In this document: piece after piece, positions 8,084 to 17,063 of the stretch
Position numbering within the stretch: the stretch's first letter is position 1
Layout of the letters: each line of letters opens with the position of its first letter
NCBI GenBank assembly: GCA_048498035.1
Contig: JBEHYT010000010.1
Location: 62,001 to 126,000 of the forward strand
DNA: 64,000 bases
Reading direction: 5' to 3'
Source: CADEDV01 sp048498035
GTDB taxonomy: Bacteria > Bacteroidota > Bacteroidia > Chitinophagales > Chitinophagaceae
Notes under the pieces: generated by a model
What the model was told of the DNA's origin: nothing
Databases searched by the model: none
The model's input: the letters and a program-made list of their open reading frames with translations, nothing else
Position numbers and translations under genes: made by a program

Positions 8084-10150
8084 ATGAATGATCAGCAACT
8101 ACCATTGCAGGCGTACCGCCTGATGTGCCAGGCCCGGGTGATGGCAGAAACGTATGAAGCAAACCGCGCTATTTGTAAATATGTTCATTCCACCTCGCGT
8201 GGTCATGAAGCTATTCAACTGGCTACCGCGTTGCAACTGCTACCTATTGATTTTGTCAGCCCTTATTACCGAGACGAAAGCCTGCTGCTGGGCCTGGGAT
8301 TTACACCTTATGAACTGATGCTACAACTGCTGGCAAAGGCAGATGATCCTTTTACCGGCGGTCGTGAATATTACTCGCACCCTAATTACCGCGGTACCAA
8401 CCGTCCTCAAATCATTCACCAAAGCAGCGCAACTGGTATGCAGGCCATCCCCACCACCGGCATAGCACAGGGCATTCGCTATTGGGAACAAACAGACCCC
8501 ACCCAGCTGAAGAAGGGGCCGAATGGCGAAAATCCCGTTGTTATTTGCTCACTTGGCGATGCCAGTATGACGGAGGGTGAAGTGAGTGAAGCCCTGCAAT
8601 TCGCAGTGTTGCACCAACTGCCGATTATTTACCTTGTACAGGACAACAACTGGGGCATTTCCGTAACGGCCAGCGAAGCCCGCGCCATGAACGCCTGGGA
8701 ATTTGCTGCCGGTTTCAAAGGACTTAACCGCGTGCAGGTAGATGGTAGCGATTTTGAAGCTTCTTTCAATACGCTGCAACAGGTAATTGCGTCAGTGCGA
8801 ACACAACGTAAGCCATGGCTTGTGCAGGCACGTGTTCCATTACTTGGCCACCACACCAGTGGTGTGCGCAAAGATTTTTATCGTACTGCAGAAGACTGGG
8901 CATTACACATGGCTGATGATCCGCGACCGAAGTTGCGAAAACGTCTGCTGGAGCTGGGGATCGCGGAAAACGAATTGATAAGTTTGGAAAATGAAGCCGC
9001 CGCGCTCGTGGCTGCCGATTTTGAAAAAGCAGTGGCTGCCCCGGAACCAGATCCTGCGGCGGTAGAAAGTCATGTGTTTGCACCAACGCCCGTTACTGTT
9101 GAAAAAGGTGAACGAAATCCTGCAGGTGCAGAAAAAATAATCATGGTGGATGCGGCGCTCTTTGCCGTGCGTGAAATCATGGAAGATCATCCCGAAGCAA
9201 TTTTATACGGGCAGGATGTAGGCAGGCGACTGGGCGGCGTATTTCGCGAAGCGGCAACACTGGCTGAGCGGTTTGGCGATACACGTGTATTCAATACCGC
9301 CATCCAGGAAGCTTATATCGTTGGTTCCACCGCTGGTTTGAATGCAGTAGGAGTTAAGCCAATCGTGGAAGTGCAGTTTGCTGATTATATCTACCCCGGC
9401 TTTAATCAACTGGTAACCGAATTATCCAAAAGCTGTTACCTGAGTTGTGGCAGGTTTCCCGTTTCCATGGTGTTGCGTGTGCCCATTGGAGCCTATGGCG
9501 GCGGTGGTCCTTACCATAGCGGGTCTGTAGAAACTACTGTGCTTTCCGTAAAGGGTATTAAAGTGGCGTACCCGTCTAACGCCGCGGATATGAAAGGGTT
9601 GATGAAGGCCGCATTTTATGATGGCAACCCGGTAGTGATGCTGGAACATAAGGGCATTTACTGGAGTAAAGTACCGGGAACCGAAGATGCTCGTACCACC
9701 GAGCCAAGCCGGGATTATATATTACCGTTTGGAAAGGCTAACCAGGTAGCACTTGCCACGGGCAAAGCTATTGATGCGGGAGAAAGTTGTGTTGTGATCA
9801 CCTACGGGATGGGTGTGTACTGGGCAAAAGCTGCCGCGCGGCAATTTCCCGGCTGCATCGAGATCATTGACCTCCGGACGCTCTATCCACTTGATGAGGA
9901 ACTGGTATTTGAACGTGTAAAAGCACATGGAAAATGTCTTGTGCTTACGGAAGAACAACAGAACAATTCCTTTGCAGAAGCATTAGCCGGTCGCATTACA
10001 ACTGCCTGTTTCCAGTGGCTGGATGTGGCCCCCGTTGTAATGGGAGCATTAAACCTGCCAGCGGTACCTATGAATATCGAGCTGGAAAAGGCCATGTTGC
10101 CCAATGCAGAAAAGGTGGCTGCTGCTTTGCAGCGATTATTGAGCGAATGA
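8084..10150 (+). CDS. 2-oxoacid dehydrogenase E1, alpha and beta fused
   Basis: Thiamine-diphosphate E1 component of a 2-oxoacid dehydrogenase complex, with alpha (about 1-320) and beta (about 345-688) halves in one chain. The alpha half carries the ThDP/Mg motif beginning GDASMTEGEVSEALQ and ending DNNWGIS (near 165-195). The beta half has the transketolase pyrimidine-binding domain (VEVQFADYIYPGFNQL) and C-terminal domain (VVITYGMGVYWAKAAA, then IIDLRTLYPLDEELV). This is the branched-chain (2-oxoisovalerate) type by pattern, oxidatively decarboxylating an oxoacid onto E2 lipoate. No E2 or E3 gene is nearby. A paralogous fusion lies at 54015. Confidence 0.9.
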   Translation: MNDQQLPLQAYRLMCQARVMAETYEANRAICKYVHSTSRGHEAIQLATALQLLPIDFVSPYYRDESLLLGLGFTPYELMLQLLAKADDPFTGGREYYSHPNYRGTNRPQIIHQSSATGMQAIPTTGIAQGIRYWEQTDPTQLKKGPNGENPVVICSLGDASMTEGEVSEALQFAVLHQLPIIYLVQDNNWGISVTASEARAMNAWEFAAGFKGLNRVQVDGSDFEASFNTLQQVIASVRTQRKPWLVQARVPLLGHHTSGVRKDFYRTAEDWALHMADDPRPKLRKRLLELGIAENELISLENEAAALVAADFEKAVAAPEPDPAAVESHVFAPTPVTVEKGERNPAGAEKIIMVDAALFAVREIMEDHPEAILYGQDVGRRLGGVFREAATLAERFGDTRVFNTAIQEAYIVGSTAGLNAVGVKPIVEVQFADYIYPGFNQLVTELSKSCYLSCGRFPVSMVLRVPIGAYGGGGPYHSGSVETTVLSVKGIKVAYPSNAADMKGLMKAAFYDGNPVVMLEHKGIYWSKVPGTEDARTTEPSRDYILPFGKANQVALATGKAIDAGESCVVITYGMGVYWAKAAARQFPGCIEIIDLRTLYPLDEELVFERVKAHGKCLVLTEEQQNNSFAEALAGRITTACFQWLDVAPVVMGALNLPAVPMNIELEKAMLPNAEKVAAALQRLLSE

Positions 10151-10152
10151 TC

Positions 10153-10842
10153 TTATTCCAGCACAAGGCGGTAGCCGGTGCCATGAATCGTTTCAATGTG
10201 TACTGCGGTTTCCCCGCTCAGGTGCTTACGGATGCGTGTTACAAATACATCCATGCTGCGACCCAGGAAAAAATCATTCTTCCCCCAAACATTAGAAAGA
10301 ATTTCTTCCCGCCGTAATACCTTGTTGGGGTGCTGGCAAAAGAATTCCAGCAATTCCTTTTCGCGCTGCGTTAATACGATCTTTTCGCCATCACTTTGCA
10401 AAAGAAGTTCGCCCGGTTTGAAAGTATATTTGCCCAGTTTAAATTCATTGGGGCTTTCTTTCACCAGCATTTTATTACGCCGGAGAAATACATTGATCCG
10501 AGATAGCAATTCTTTAATACTAAACGGCTTGAGAATGTAATCATCGGCGCCAGCCGCAAAGCCTTTTAATTTATCTTCCTCGGTTGATTTGGCGGTGAGA
10601 AAGAGAATGGGAACGCGATCACTTTTTTGCCGGATCTTCCTGGCCACGCTAAAGCCATCTTTATAAGGCATATTCACATCCAGGATGCACAGATCCGGGT
10701 TCTTACGCTGGTAATGCTCCCAGGCTGTATCCCCATCGGGACAATTGATAACGTCAAACCCTGCTTCTTCCAGCGAATCTTTAATAATAAATCCCAGTTG
10801 GAGATCATCCTCTGCAATCAGAATAGTTGTTTTTTCCTGCAT
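10153..10842 (-). CDS. OmpR-family response regulator
   Basis: Two-component response regulator of 229 residues. The receiver domain (about 5-120) has the acidic pair E11-D12, phosphoacceptor Asp55 in ILDVNMP and the conserved Lys of ILKPFS near 105. The C-terminal winged-helix DNA-binding domain (about 135-229) has the TQREKELLEFFCQHPNKVLRRE and RSMDVFVTRIRKHL segments of the Trans_reg_C family. The partner kinase gene is 3 bp upstream in the same operon. Targets are unknown. Confidence 0.95.
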   Translation of the reverse strand: MQEKTTILIAEDDLQLGFIIKDSLEEAGFDVINCPDGDTAWEHYQRKNPDLCILDVNMPYKDGFSVARKIRQKSDRVPILFLTAKSTEEDKLKGFAAGADDYILKPFSIKELLSRINVFLRRNKMLVKESPNEFKLGKYTFKPGELLLQSDGEKIVLTQREKELLEFFCQHPNKVLRREEILSNVWGKNDFFLGRSMDVFVTRIRKHLSGETAVHIETIHGTGYRLVLE

Positions 10843-10845
10843 ACA

Positions 10846-12120
10846 TTATGAAATTGGCAGTTGAATAATGAAGCGACTTCCCCGGCCGGGCTCGCTTTCA
10901 ACCCGAATTTTTCCATTGTGTGCCGACATTATTTTTTTTACAAACGCCAACCCTATTCCAAAGCCTTTTGAACTATGCGTTTCGCCCTGCTGGCCGCGGT
11001 AAAAACGTTTGAATATCTGACGTACTTGTTTTTTATCCATTCCAATGCCGTTGTCCTTTACAGCCAAGGTGATGTATTTTTCGGTTTTGGAACTTTGCAG
11101 CAGGATCTCCGGCTCGCGGGAATATTTGATGGCATTTTCAATCAGGTTGATGATCACGATAAGAAGATAACCGCGATCTGCCTGTAAAAATGGGGAAGGC
11201 GCATTAAGCTCATAGCCGAGTACGGCACTGCGCTCCGCAATCAGTGGCTCCAGGTTGGCTACCGCTTCTTCTACAAGGGAATGTAAATTGACCACTTCTT
11301 TGCGTAAATGAATATGCCTTGAATCCGTATATGCAAATTGCAGTAACCGGTCTATCTGGCTATGCAGGTAGCCCGACTGGTATTTGACGATGCCGGCATA
11401 TACGCTGAGCTTTTCCGGTTTGTTTACGATAGCCGGATCTTCCAGCACCTCTGCCGCCAGCCCCATTACGGCAACAGGTGTTTTAAATTCATGGGTAAAA
11501 TTGTGGATGAAATCGCGCTGCGTTTCATTCAGGAATTTTTGTTTGTAAAAATAATAGAGGCTTCCGCTGAGCAGGATAAGCACCAGCAACAGCACTGCGC
11601 TGGTGATGATCCAGAAATTCATTTGCGAGAGAATAAAACGTTCCCTGTTGGGAAAAGAAAGTACAATGCAGTCGAAGGGCCGCTGCAACCCGGGAACATC
11701 TGCCACCGGGTTTTTTCGTTCGCCGGGTGGTTCAAGAACGGTTTTGTAGATATACCGGTTCTGGTTTTTATCATACAGTCCTACATGGCAAACGGTGAAC
11801 ACTTCAAAATCTTCCAGTTCATATTGTAAAAACCGCGTGAGGCTGTCGGTACCCAGTTCATGATTGGCACGTGCAATAAAAAGATCGCGGGTGGGGCGCT
11901 CAATCAATTCGCTAAGAGGAGCTGTGTCATATACCTTGATATCGAGATCTTCATAGAGGCCGCGGAGCGCTTTAATAACGCTGTGATCAAATTCCTTTTG
12001 CTGGGCGCGGTAGACATTCCTGAACCATATCAACTGGAAAACCATGATGATGCAGATGATTGCCGTGCTGATCACAATCCCGATGCGGAGGGTGGAGGAA
12101 CGAATTACAAATCCGGCCAT
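10846..12120 (-). CDS. Membrane sensor histidine kinase
   Basis: Inner-membrane kinase of 424 residues that should phosphorylate the adjacent OmpR-type regulator. It has TM1 (about 12-34), a periplasmic sensor of about 135 residues without a recognised domain, TM2 (about 169-192), HisKA with His210 in THEFKTPVAVM, and HATPase_c with N box NLIENAIKYS, DNGIGMD and the GFGIGLAFVKKI G2 segment. Spacing to the regulator is 3 bp. The signal sensed is unknown. Confidence 0.95.
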   Translation of the reverse strand: MAGFVIRSSTLRIGIVISTAIICIIMVFQLIWFRNVYRAQQKEFDHSVIKALRGLYEDLDIKVYDTAPLSELIERPTRDLFIARANHELGTDSLTRFLQYELEDFEVFTVCHVGLYDKNQNRYIYKTVLEPPGERKNPVADVPGLQRPFDCIVLSFPNRERFILSQMNFWIITSAVLLLVLILLSGSLYYFYKQKFLNETQRDFIHNFTHEFKTPVAVMGLAAEVLEDPAIVNKPEKLSVYAGIVKYQSGYLHSQIDRLLQFAYTDSRHIHLRKEVVNLHSLVEEAVANLEPLIAERSAVLGYELNAPSPFLQADRGYLLIVIINLIENAIKYSREPEILLQSSKTEKYITLAVKDNGIGMDKKQVRQIFKRFYRGQQGETHSSKGFGIGLAFVKKIMSAHNGKIRVESEPGRGSRFIIQLPIS

Positions 12121-12205
12121 AGCTTTAGGTTAAAACAAAGATTGAAAGTCATTTGAATATGTGGTGTTAACATTTGTTAATGGCGGGTTAACGAAGATGA
12201 AGGTA

Positions 12206-12238
12206 CAAAAGAAGACGGCCCCCGGGGAGAGGCCGTCT
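12206..12238 (-). terminator. Terminator for the small gene at 12272
   Basis: AGACGGCC pairs with GGCCGTCT around a GC-rich loop. Read on the minus strand it is followed by a T-rich stretch (TCTTTTGT), about 35 bp after the stop of the 12272 gene. Confidence 0.7.
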
Positions 12239-12271
12239 GAAGTGAAACCACAAAACCAACAGAGTTGATAA

Positions 12272-12541
12272 TCAGTTTTTTGTATGAATAACAGGTTTAT
12301 GCGTCTTGTGCGTTTTCCGGTGAATGGCCGGAGGCTTCGTTGCCGGTTGCGCCGTTGTTACAGGTGTTTTTCGGGTAACCGGTGAACTGGTCTTCAGCGC
12401 CGTATCTTTTGCTTCCGGATGAACATTTGCCAGCCTCGTAACATGCGGCGTTTTACCTGCCGCCCGTGAAGCGGTGGATTGTCCGAAGGCAATTCCAGTA
12501 GTAAGTAACAATGCTGCGGCCAGTACAATTTTTCCGTTCAT
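12272..12541 (-). CDS. Small secreted Thr/Lys/His-rich protein
   Basis: Unrecognised 89-residue protein. It has a Sec signal peptide (MNGKIVLAAALLLTTGIAFG, cleavage near residue 20), then a low-complexity basic mature part rich in Thr, Lys, Pro, Ala and His, ending in repeated KTHK-like units. No fold can be inferred, and the mature part is probably disordered. It lies alone between the histidine kinase and the GH88 gene and is followed by a convincing terminator, which supports real expression. Confidence 0.65.
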   Translation of the reverse strand: MNGKIVLAAALLLTTGIAFGQSTASRAAGKTPHVTRLANVHPEAKDTALKTSSPVTRKTPVTTAQPATKPPAIHRKTHKTHKPVIHTKN

Positions 12542-12672
12542 CTGCGCTTTGTTTTCAACGAATGCAAGGCTAAATTCCCTGATTCTACCTGCTCCAGCAA
12601 GTATTTGGGCGCCATTAACCCGGAATTAACCGGCGTTAATAAATTGCATAAAAACACAACGCAGAACAATCA

Positions 12673-13872
12673 TCAATACCAGTGCAGGTAGCGTTGCAGC
12701 GCTTCAACATAGTAGTAATCGCCGTAGCTGAGAGGCACATCGATCTCCGTTTTCGAAGGCATATTTCCAACGCCATGGCGTATTAAAAAACCGCCATTGG
12801 TGCCCGGTGCGGCTTTATAGGTACCGCTGGAAAGTGTTTGGAGAATGCGTTCTGCCGCTGCAAGGTACTCCCTGGAGGCATTTGCAGGCGCATAGCGGGC
12901 CAATTCAAGCAAAGCAGACGCCATGACAGACCCCGCCGATGCATCACGCAGGGCGTTGGGAATGCCCTTAGCGTCGAAATCCCAATACGGGATGCCATCT
13001 GCCGGCAGGCGCGGATGGTGCAGGATAAAGTTGGCGATATGCATGGCCTGATCCAGGTATTTTGTATCACCCGTTTCGCGGTATACCATCGTATAACCAT
13101 AGAGGCCCCAGGCCTGTCCGCGTGCCCAGGCCGATTGGTCGGAAGCACCCTGTGCGGTGCGTTTTTGGATCACGGCGCCGGTAGCACTATCGTAATTAAG
13201 TACGTGATAAGAACTGTAATCGTCGCGGAAATGATTTTTCATCGTGGTATTTGCATGTGTAACGGCAATGCGATAAAAAGAAGAATCACCGGTGGCTTTG
13301 GTGGCCCAGAAAAGCAATTCCAGGTTCATCATGTTATCAATGATCACCAGGAATTCTCCTGATTTTGAATTCCAGGAACGTATGCAGCCAACATTGGGAT
13401 TAAAACGCGTGGCAAGAGAGCGGGCGCTGTTGAGCAATATGGCTCTCGTGGCATCGGTTGGATGCAGGCGGTAATCATTGCCAAAACTGCAATACATCAT
13501 AAATCCCAGGTCGTGGGTACGGGTGTTGAATTGTTCGCGCGCCAGCGAATCCATGGCGCGGTGTGCTTCGGTAGTAAGGCTTTCGTCTTTTGTCAGTTCA
13601 GCCAGGTATAGCAGTGTGCCGGGATAAAACCCGCTGCACCACCAGCCGGAGTTGCTGAATTCATATTGCTGTTTATCATCGTACCAGGTTTTGGGAAATT
13701 TTCCAACCGGCCTGTTTTTTGCAAGGATTTGATATTGCACGGCTGCGTCTTTTGCATCTTGCAGGGCCATTTGTTTGATAGCGCTGCTGCCTTTTTGATT
13801 GAGCCGCGCACTATGGCAGCCTGCCAGCAAAAAAAGTGCAGCCGTTGCTGCAAAAAAGCCCTTGTAATGCAT
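12673..13872 (-). CDS. Glycoside hydrolase family 88-like unsaturated glycuronyl hydrolase (lipoprotein)
   Basis: Likely removes 4,5-unsaturated uronic acid residues left by polysaccharide lyases, as GH88 enzymes do. The 399-residue chain starts with a lipoprotein signal peptide ending LLAGC and contains the (alpha/alpha)6-barrel features: WWCSGFYPGTLLYLAEL, HDLGFMMYCSFG (candidate catalytic Asp), IIDNMMNLELLFWA (second Asp), ARGQAWGLYGYTM and the SYGDYYYVEAL end. In-frame starts run up to 14139, but they overlap the divergent gene at 13966 and lack a signal peptide, so I chose 13872. The exact substrate (glycosaminoglycan or other uronate) is not decidable here. Confidence 0.87.
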   Translation of the reverse strand: MHYKGFFAATAALFLLAGCHSARLNQKGSSAIKQMALQDAKDAAVQYQILAKNRPVGKFPKTWYDDKQQYEFSNSGWWCSGFYPGTLLYLAELTKDESLTTEAHRAMDSLAREQFNTRTHDLGFMMYCSFGNDYRLHPTDATRAILLNSARSLATRFNPNVGCIRSWNSKSGEFLVIIDNMMNLELLFWATKATGDSSFYRIAVTHANTTMKNHFRDDYSSYHVLNYDSATGAVIQKRTAQGASDQSAWARGQAWGLYGYTMVYRETGDTKYLDQAMHIANFILHHPRLPADGIPYWDFDAKGIPNALRDASAGSVMASALLELARYAPANASREYLAAAERILQTLSSGTYKAAPGTNGGFLIRHGVGNMPSKTEIDVPLSYGDYYYVEALQRYLHWY

Positions 13873-13965
13873 TGGTTTTGGGGTTTGGTGGAAGATAGCG
13901 GGAAAATCCTGCACCACAAAAAGCAAACGTTGTAATCGTTTTTGTATTTTGAGTGATCGGTAATT

Positions 13966-14358
13966 ATGAATAAACAATACTACCTGGCCCTGTTTCTTAC
14001 AGCCTTTATTTTTAGTTCCTGTGCGCACCGGTATTTTAACCGGAGTGCTTTCAGCAATGCTGTATTCATCGCCCCGCGAAATACGCAAACAGGAATTACC
14101 ACATTTGATTTTGGCGACAGCAGTTTCAGCTATGAACAAAGTATTCCGTTTCCTTTCATCACAAAAGGTAAGTTCAACTATGATCGTAAGTTGAGATTGA
14201 TCTACCTGTACCCCGACACAACCCTTGTACGCCCCGTGGTGAACCCGAACAGGTTAGCGATGGACTCCGTGGTGCTATCGCTGCAAAAGGAACCGGTGCA
14301 ACTTCTAAAGAAGTACCGGCTTGCATTCCGGGGTTCTTATTATTACCGGGAAGAATAG
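13966..14358 (+). CDS. Small lipoprotein of unknown function
   Basis: Unrecognised 130-residue protein with a lipoprotein signal peptide (ALFLTAFIFSSC, lipidation at about Cys19). The mature part begins AHRYFNRSAFSNAVF and is rich in aromatic and basic residues with alternating hydrophobics, probably beta structure. It is divergent from the GH88 gene (93 bp between starts) and converges on the rhamnulokinase gene with 4 bp between stops. Nothing links it firmly to either pathway. Confidence 0.7.
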   Translation: MNKQYYLALFLTAFIFSSCAHRYFNRSAFSNAVFIAPRNTQTGITTFDFGDSSFSYEQSIPFPFITKGKFNYDRKLRLIYLYPDTTLVRPVVNPNRLAMDSVVLSLQKEPVQLLKKYRLAFRGSYYYREE

Positions 14359-14362
14359 CAGG

Positions 14363-15727
14363 TCAGGCGTGGGCGCCTGCGGCGTAATATTTTAATTCGA
14401 TAAGATCACCGGGGATCGTATTATTATTCCATGCGGGATGAATAGCAAGGGCTGCGCCCAGCGCCGATGCCTGTGGCATAAAGGCGGCATAGATCTCCAT
14501 AAACGGGAATGCGGCAGCCAGCATGTTCATGTACAGTTCATTCCTGCTAAATCCGCCGTCTACAAAAATGCGCGTGGCTTTTTTTCCTTCCATCACCAGT
14601 GATGTGGAATAGGCCTGCTGCTTTACAATGTCAAGCATCAGCCGGTGATAGGCTTCGCTGGCGGATGCAAACGATGACAGTTCCCGAATACGAAATGCCG
14701 ATGCTTCCAGGGAAACCGGTGCATCCGAATCTTGTTGTTGCAATGAAACTGTAAGAGCCGGATCAAATGAAATGCTGCGATAGAATGCCGCGTCCAGGTT
14801 AAAATGAGCAGCAATGCGTTTGCATTGTTCATCATGCTCATGCCCCGCGAAAAGTCGGGCTGCCTTTACCGGTTGGCCGGTATATTGAAGATAACAGAGG
14901 CAGTCCTGCTCCAGTTCCCGCGCAGAAAGACTAAGATGCGAAAACGGGTTGAGTGTGATGCACCAGGTGCCAGTGGATAGTAGTAGAAATGGTTCTTTAA
15001 AATTAACGAGATAGGGGATGAGCGCGGCTGAACTATCATGTAGTCCCCGGCCAACCTGTAATTCTGCTCCTGCAAAATGGGTTTTTACGGTGTCATTGGA
15101 AGGCGCAATGGGCGCCAGTTTACCAAGAACGTCTTCAGCGGTTACCCAATGATGGTAATCTTTTTTATAAAAATCCCAAAGATTGGTGTGGCACCCGATG
15201 CTGGTGATATCAGAGCAGGCTTGTTTACACAACAGCCAGGAAAGATATTGTGGTAAATGCAGTGCAGTATGAATGCGTTTGAATAATCCAGGTTGTTGAT
15301 AGCGGATGCGATACAGTTGCATACCCGAATTCAAATTTCCCAATACAGGCGATGCTGTTTGTTGTGCAAACGCTTCCTGCCCGCCATAGCTGTTGTAAAA
15401 CTGCCGGAGCAGTTCCGGCGGGTAAGGTTTCAGGTAATTGTAGAGGGGTGCGGTTTCCTGTCCGTGTTGATCAAGATATACAAAACTGGCTCCGTAGGCG
15501 GAGAAGTTGACGGCTTTTACGGCAAACCTTTCGTCTTTTACCGCTTCCTGCAGGCTGTCAGTAACGGCGCTTCGCAGGCTTTCGATATTTTCACAGGGAA
15601 ACCCGTCTTCATCTGTTGTTTCTATAAATCGCGCTATGCGCTCAAAAACGAGTTCATACTCTTCATCAAACAACAACAGTTTTTTATTGGTCTTTCCAAC
15701 GTCAAATATGGCGATCACATTTTTCAT
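14363..15727 (-). CDS. rhaB: FGGY-family rhamnulokinase
   Basis: Carbohydrate kinase that by context phosphorylates L-rhamnulose to L-rhamnulose 1-phosphate. The 454-residue chain has the FGGY N-terminal phosphate loop IAIFDVGKTNKKLLLFDEE, a central LLSTGTWCI segment (near 230) and the C-terminal FVDGGFSRNELYMNML adenosine-binding motif. I chose the ATG at 15727, which follows the rhamnose isomerase stop by one base, over an upstream in-frame ATG at 15745 inside that gene. This suggests translational coupling. It is the last gene of the rhamnose operon. The specificity assignment rests mainly on its neighbours. Confidence 0.88.
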   Translation of the reverse strand: MKNVIAIFDVGKTNKKLLLFDEEYELVFERIARFIETTDEDGFPCENIESLRSAVTDSLQEAVKDERFAVKAVNFSAYGASFVYLDQHGQETAPLYNYLKPYPPELLRQFYNSYGGQEAFAQQTASPVLGNLNSGMQLYRIRYQQPGLFKRIHTALHLPQYLSWLLCKQACSDITSIGCHTNLWDFYKKDYHHWVTAEDVLGKLAPIAPSNDTVKTHFAGAELQVGRGLHDSSAALIPYLVNFKEPFLLLSTGTWCITLNPFSHLSLSARELEQDCLCYLQYTGQPVKAARLFAGHEHDEQCKRIAAHFNLDAAFYRSISFDPALTVSLQQQDSDAPVSLEASAFRIRELSSFASASEAYHRLMLDIVKQQAYSTSLVMEGKKATRIFVDGGFSRNELYMNMLAAAFPFMEIYAAFMPQASALGAALAIHPAWNNNTIPGDLIELKYYAAGAHA

Positions 15728-15728
15728 G

Positions 15729-17003
15729 TCAGAGGCCTGTGGCAATAGTGTGTTGGCCTCGTTCCCGGATCAGTTGATCGCGCACCTGTAGTTCGCGGTA
15801 AAGTGATAGCGGATCCAGCGCGGCATTCAGTTCCAACCTTGCCTGGGCAAGCAGTGGCCGTACGTCTGTACGAAAAGCGCCCTGCAGGATTTCCTGCGCC
15901 GCAACAATATCATTTGCTTCGCGCGCTGTTTCCAGTTGTTGCTGATCTACCAGCAGCGCCTGTGCGTAAGCAATCTTGATAGCTTCTACTGATTGCAGCA
16001 GGTCTTCCAACGGATCTTTCAGGTTGTGGGAAGCGTCTATCATCCATCCAAGGTCTTTGGCGTGGTCCATCTTTCGCGCGTCCATGCCTTCTACCAGTTC
16101 ATAAAAAATAAGAAAAAGCTGGTAGGGATTAATGCTGCCAACGGTAAGATCATCATCCCCATACTTGGAATCATTAAAATGAAACCCGCCCAGTTTCCCC
16201 TGCGCCAGCAGGGTAGCAACAATCTGTTCAATATTGGCATTGGGTAAATGGTGTCCCAGGTCAACCAACGTATACGCTTTTGGACCTAACTGCGATGCGA
16301 AGAGATAGGATTGTCCCCAATCGCCCACCGTCATGGAATAAAAATTCGGCTCAAACGCTTTATACTCCACAAACATTTTCCAGTTGTTGGGCAGTGCGGC
16401 ATAAATTTCCTTTAAGCTTTCCAGTGTGCGGGCAAATGCCTTGCGGAAGTTGAGTTGACCTGGAAAGGAAGACCCGTCTGCCAGCCAAACGGTAAGTGAT
16501 GTAGATCCCAGGGCAGCGCCCTGTTTAATAACTTCTATATTATGATCAATGGCCTGTTGCCGCACGGCAGGATCTGTGTGTTGTAATGAGCCGTATTTGT
16601 AACTGTGTTGCTGATCACGTTGGTCCTGGAAGGTGTTTGAATTAACGGCGTCGAAGGCAATGCCAAATTCCTGTGCCAGTTGCCGGGTGGCAAGCGGGTC
16701 ACGTGGAATATCCCAGGGAATATGCAGGGAGATAGCGCCGCTGGATCGGTTGAGCGCATGCAGTAATCCAACATCGGTGATTTTTTCATCGAGGGTGCCG
16801 GGTTCGCCACCAATGGAAAAGCGGCCAAAGCGTGTCCCACCTGCGCCAAGGGCCCAGCTCGGGATGGCCACCTGGAAGGCTTTCAGTTTTTCAATAATTG
16901 CACGGGTATTGCCGGTCAGATCTTCCAACTGCGCCAGCCGCTGGCGATGTGTGGCAATATGTTTTTCATTGTGGTTGGCAATACGTTGCGGATCAATCTG
17001 CAT
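15729..17003 (-). CDS. rhaI: L-rhamnose isomerase (RhaI type)
   Basis: TIM-barrel sugar isomerase of 424 residues, resembling the Pseudomonas/Rhizobium-type L-rhamnose isomerase rather than E. coli RhaA. It converts L-rhamnose to L-rhamnulose. Visible landmarks are AIPSWALGAGGTRFGRF near residue 50, LTVWLADGSSFPGQ near 175, MFVEYKAFEPNFYS (metal-binding Glu region), LVDLGHHLPNANIEQIV and FHFNDSKYGDDDL with acidic and His metal ligands. It lies between the aldolase/dehydrogenase and kinase genes, exactly as the pathway would need. Confidence 0.92.
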   Translation of the reverse strand: MQIDPQRIANHNEKHIATHRQRLAQLEDLTGNTRAIIEKLKAFQVAIPSWALGAGGTRFGRFSIGGEPGTLDEKITDVGLLHALNRSSGAISLHIPWDIPRDPLATRQLAQEFGIAFDAVNSNTFQDQRDQQHSYKYGSLQHTDPAVRQQAIDHNIEVIKQGAALGSTSLTVWLADGSSFPGQLNFRKAFARTLESLKEIYAALPNNWKMFVEYKAFEPNFYSMTVGDWGQSYLFASQLGPKAYTLVDLGHHLPNANIEQIVATLLAQGKLGGFHFNDSKYGDDDLTVGSINPYQLFLIFYELVEGMDARKMDHAKDLGWMIDASHNLKDPLEDLLQSVEAIKIAYAQALLVDQQQLETAREANDIVAAQEILQGAFRTDVRPLLAQARLELNAALDPLSLYRELQVRDQLIRERGQHTIATGL

Positions 17004-17063
17004 ACAGTTTTTTTTACCGGTTCAACACCGTCAATTTACTGAAATAAGCGGACAACGGTTTTA

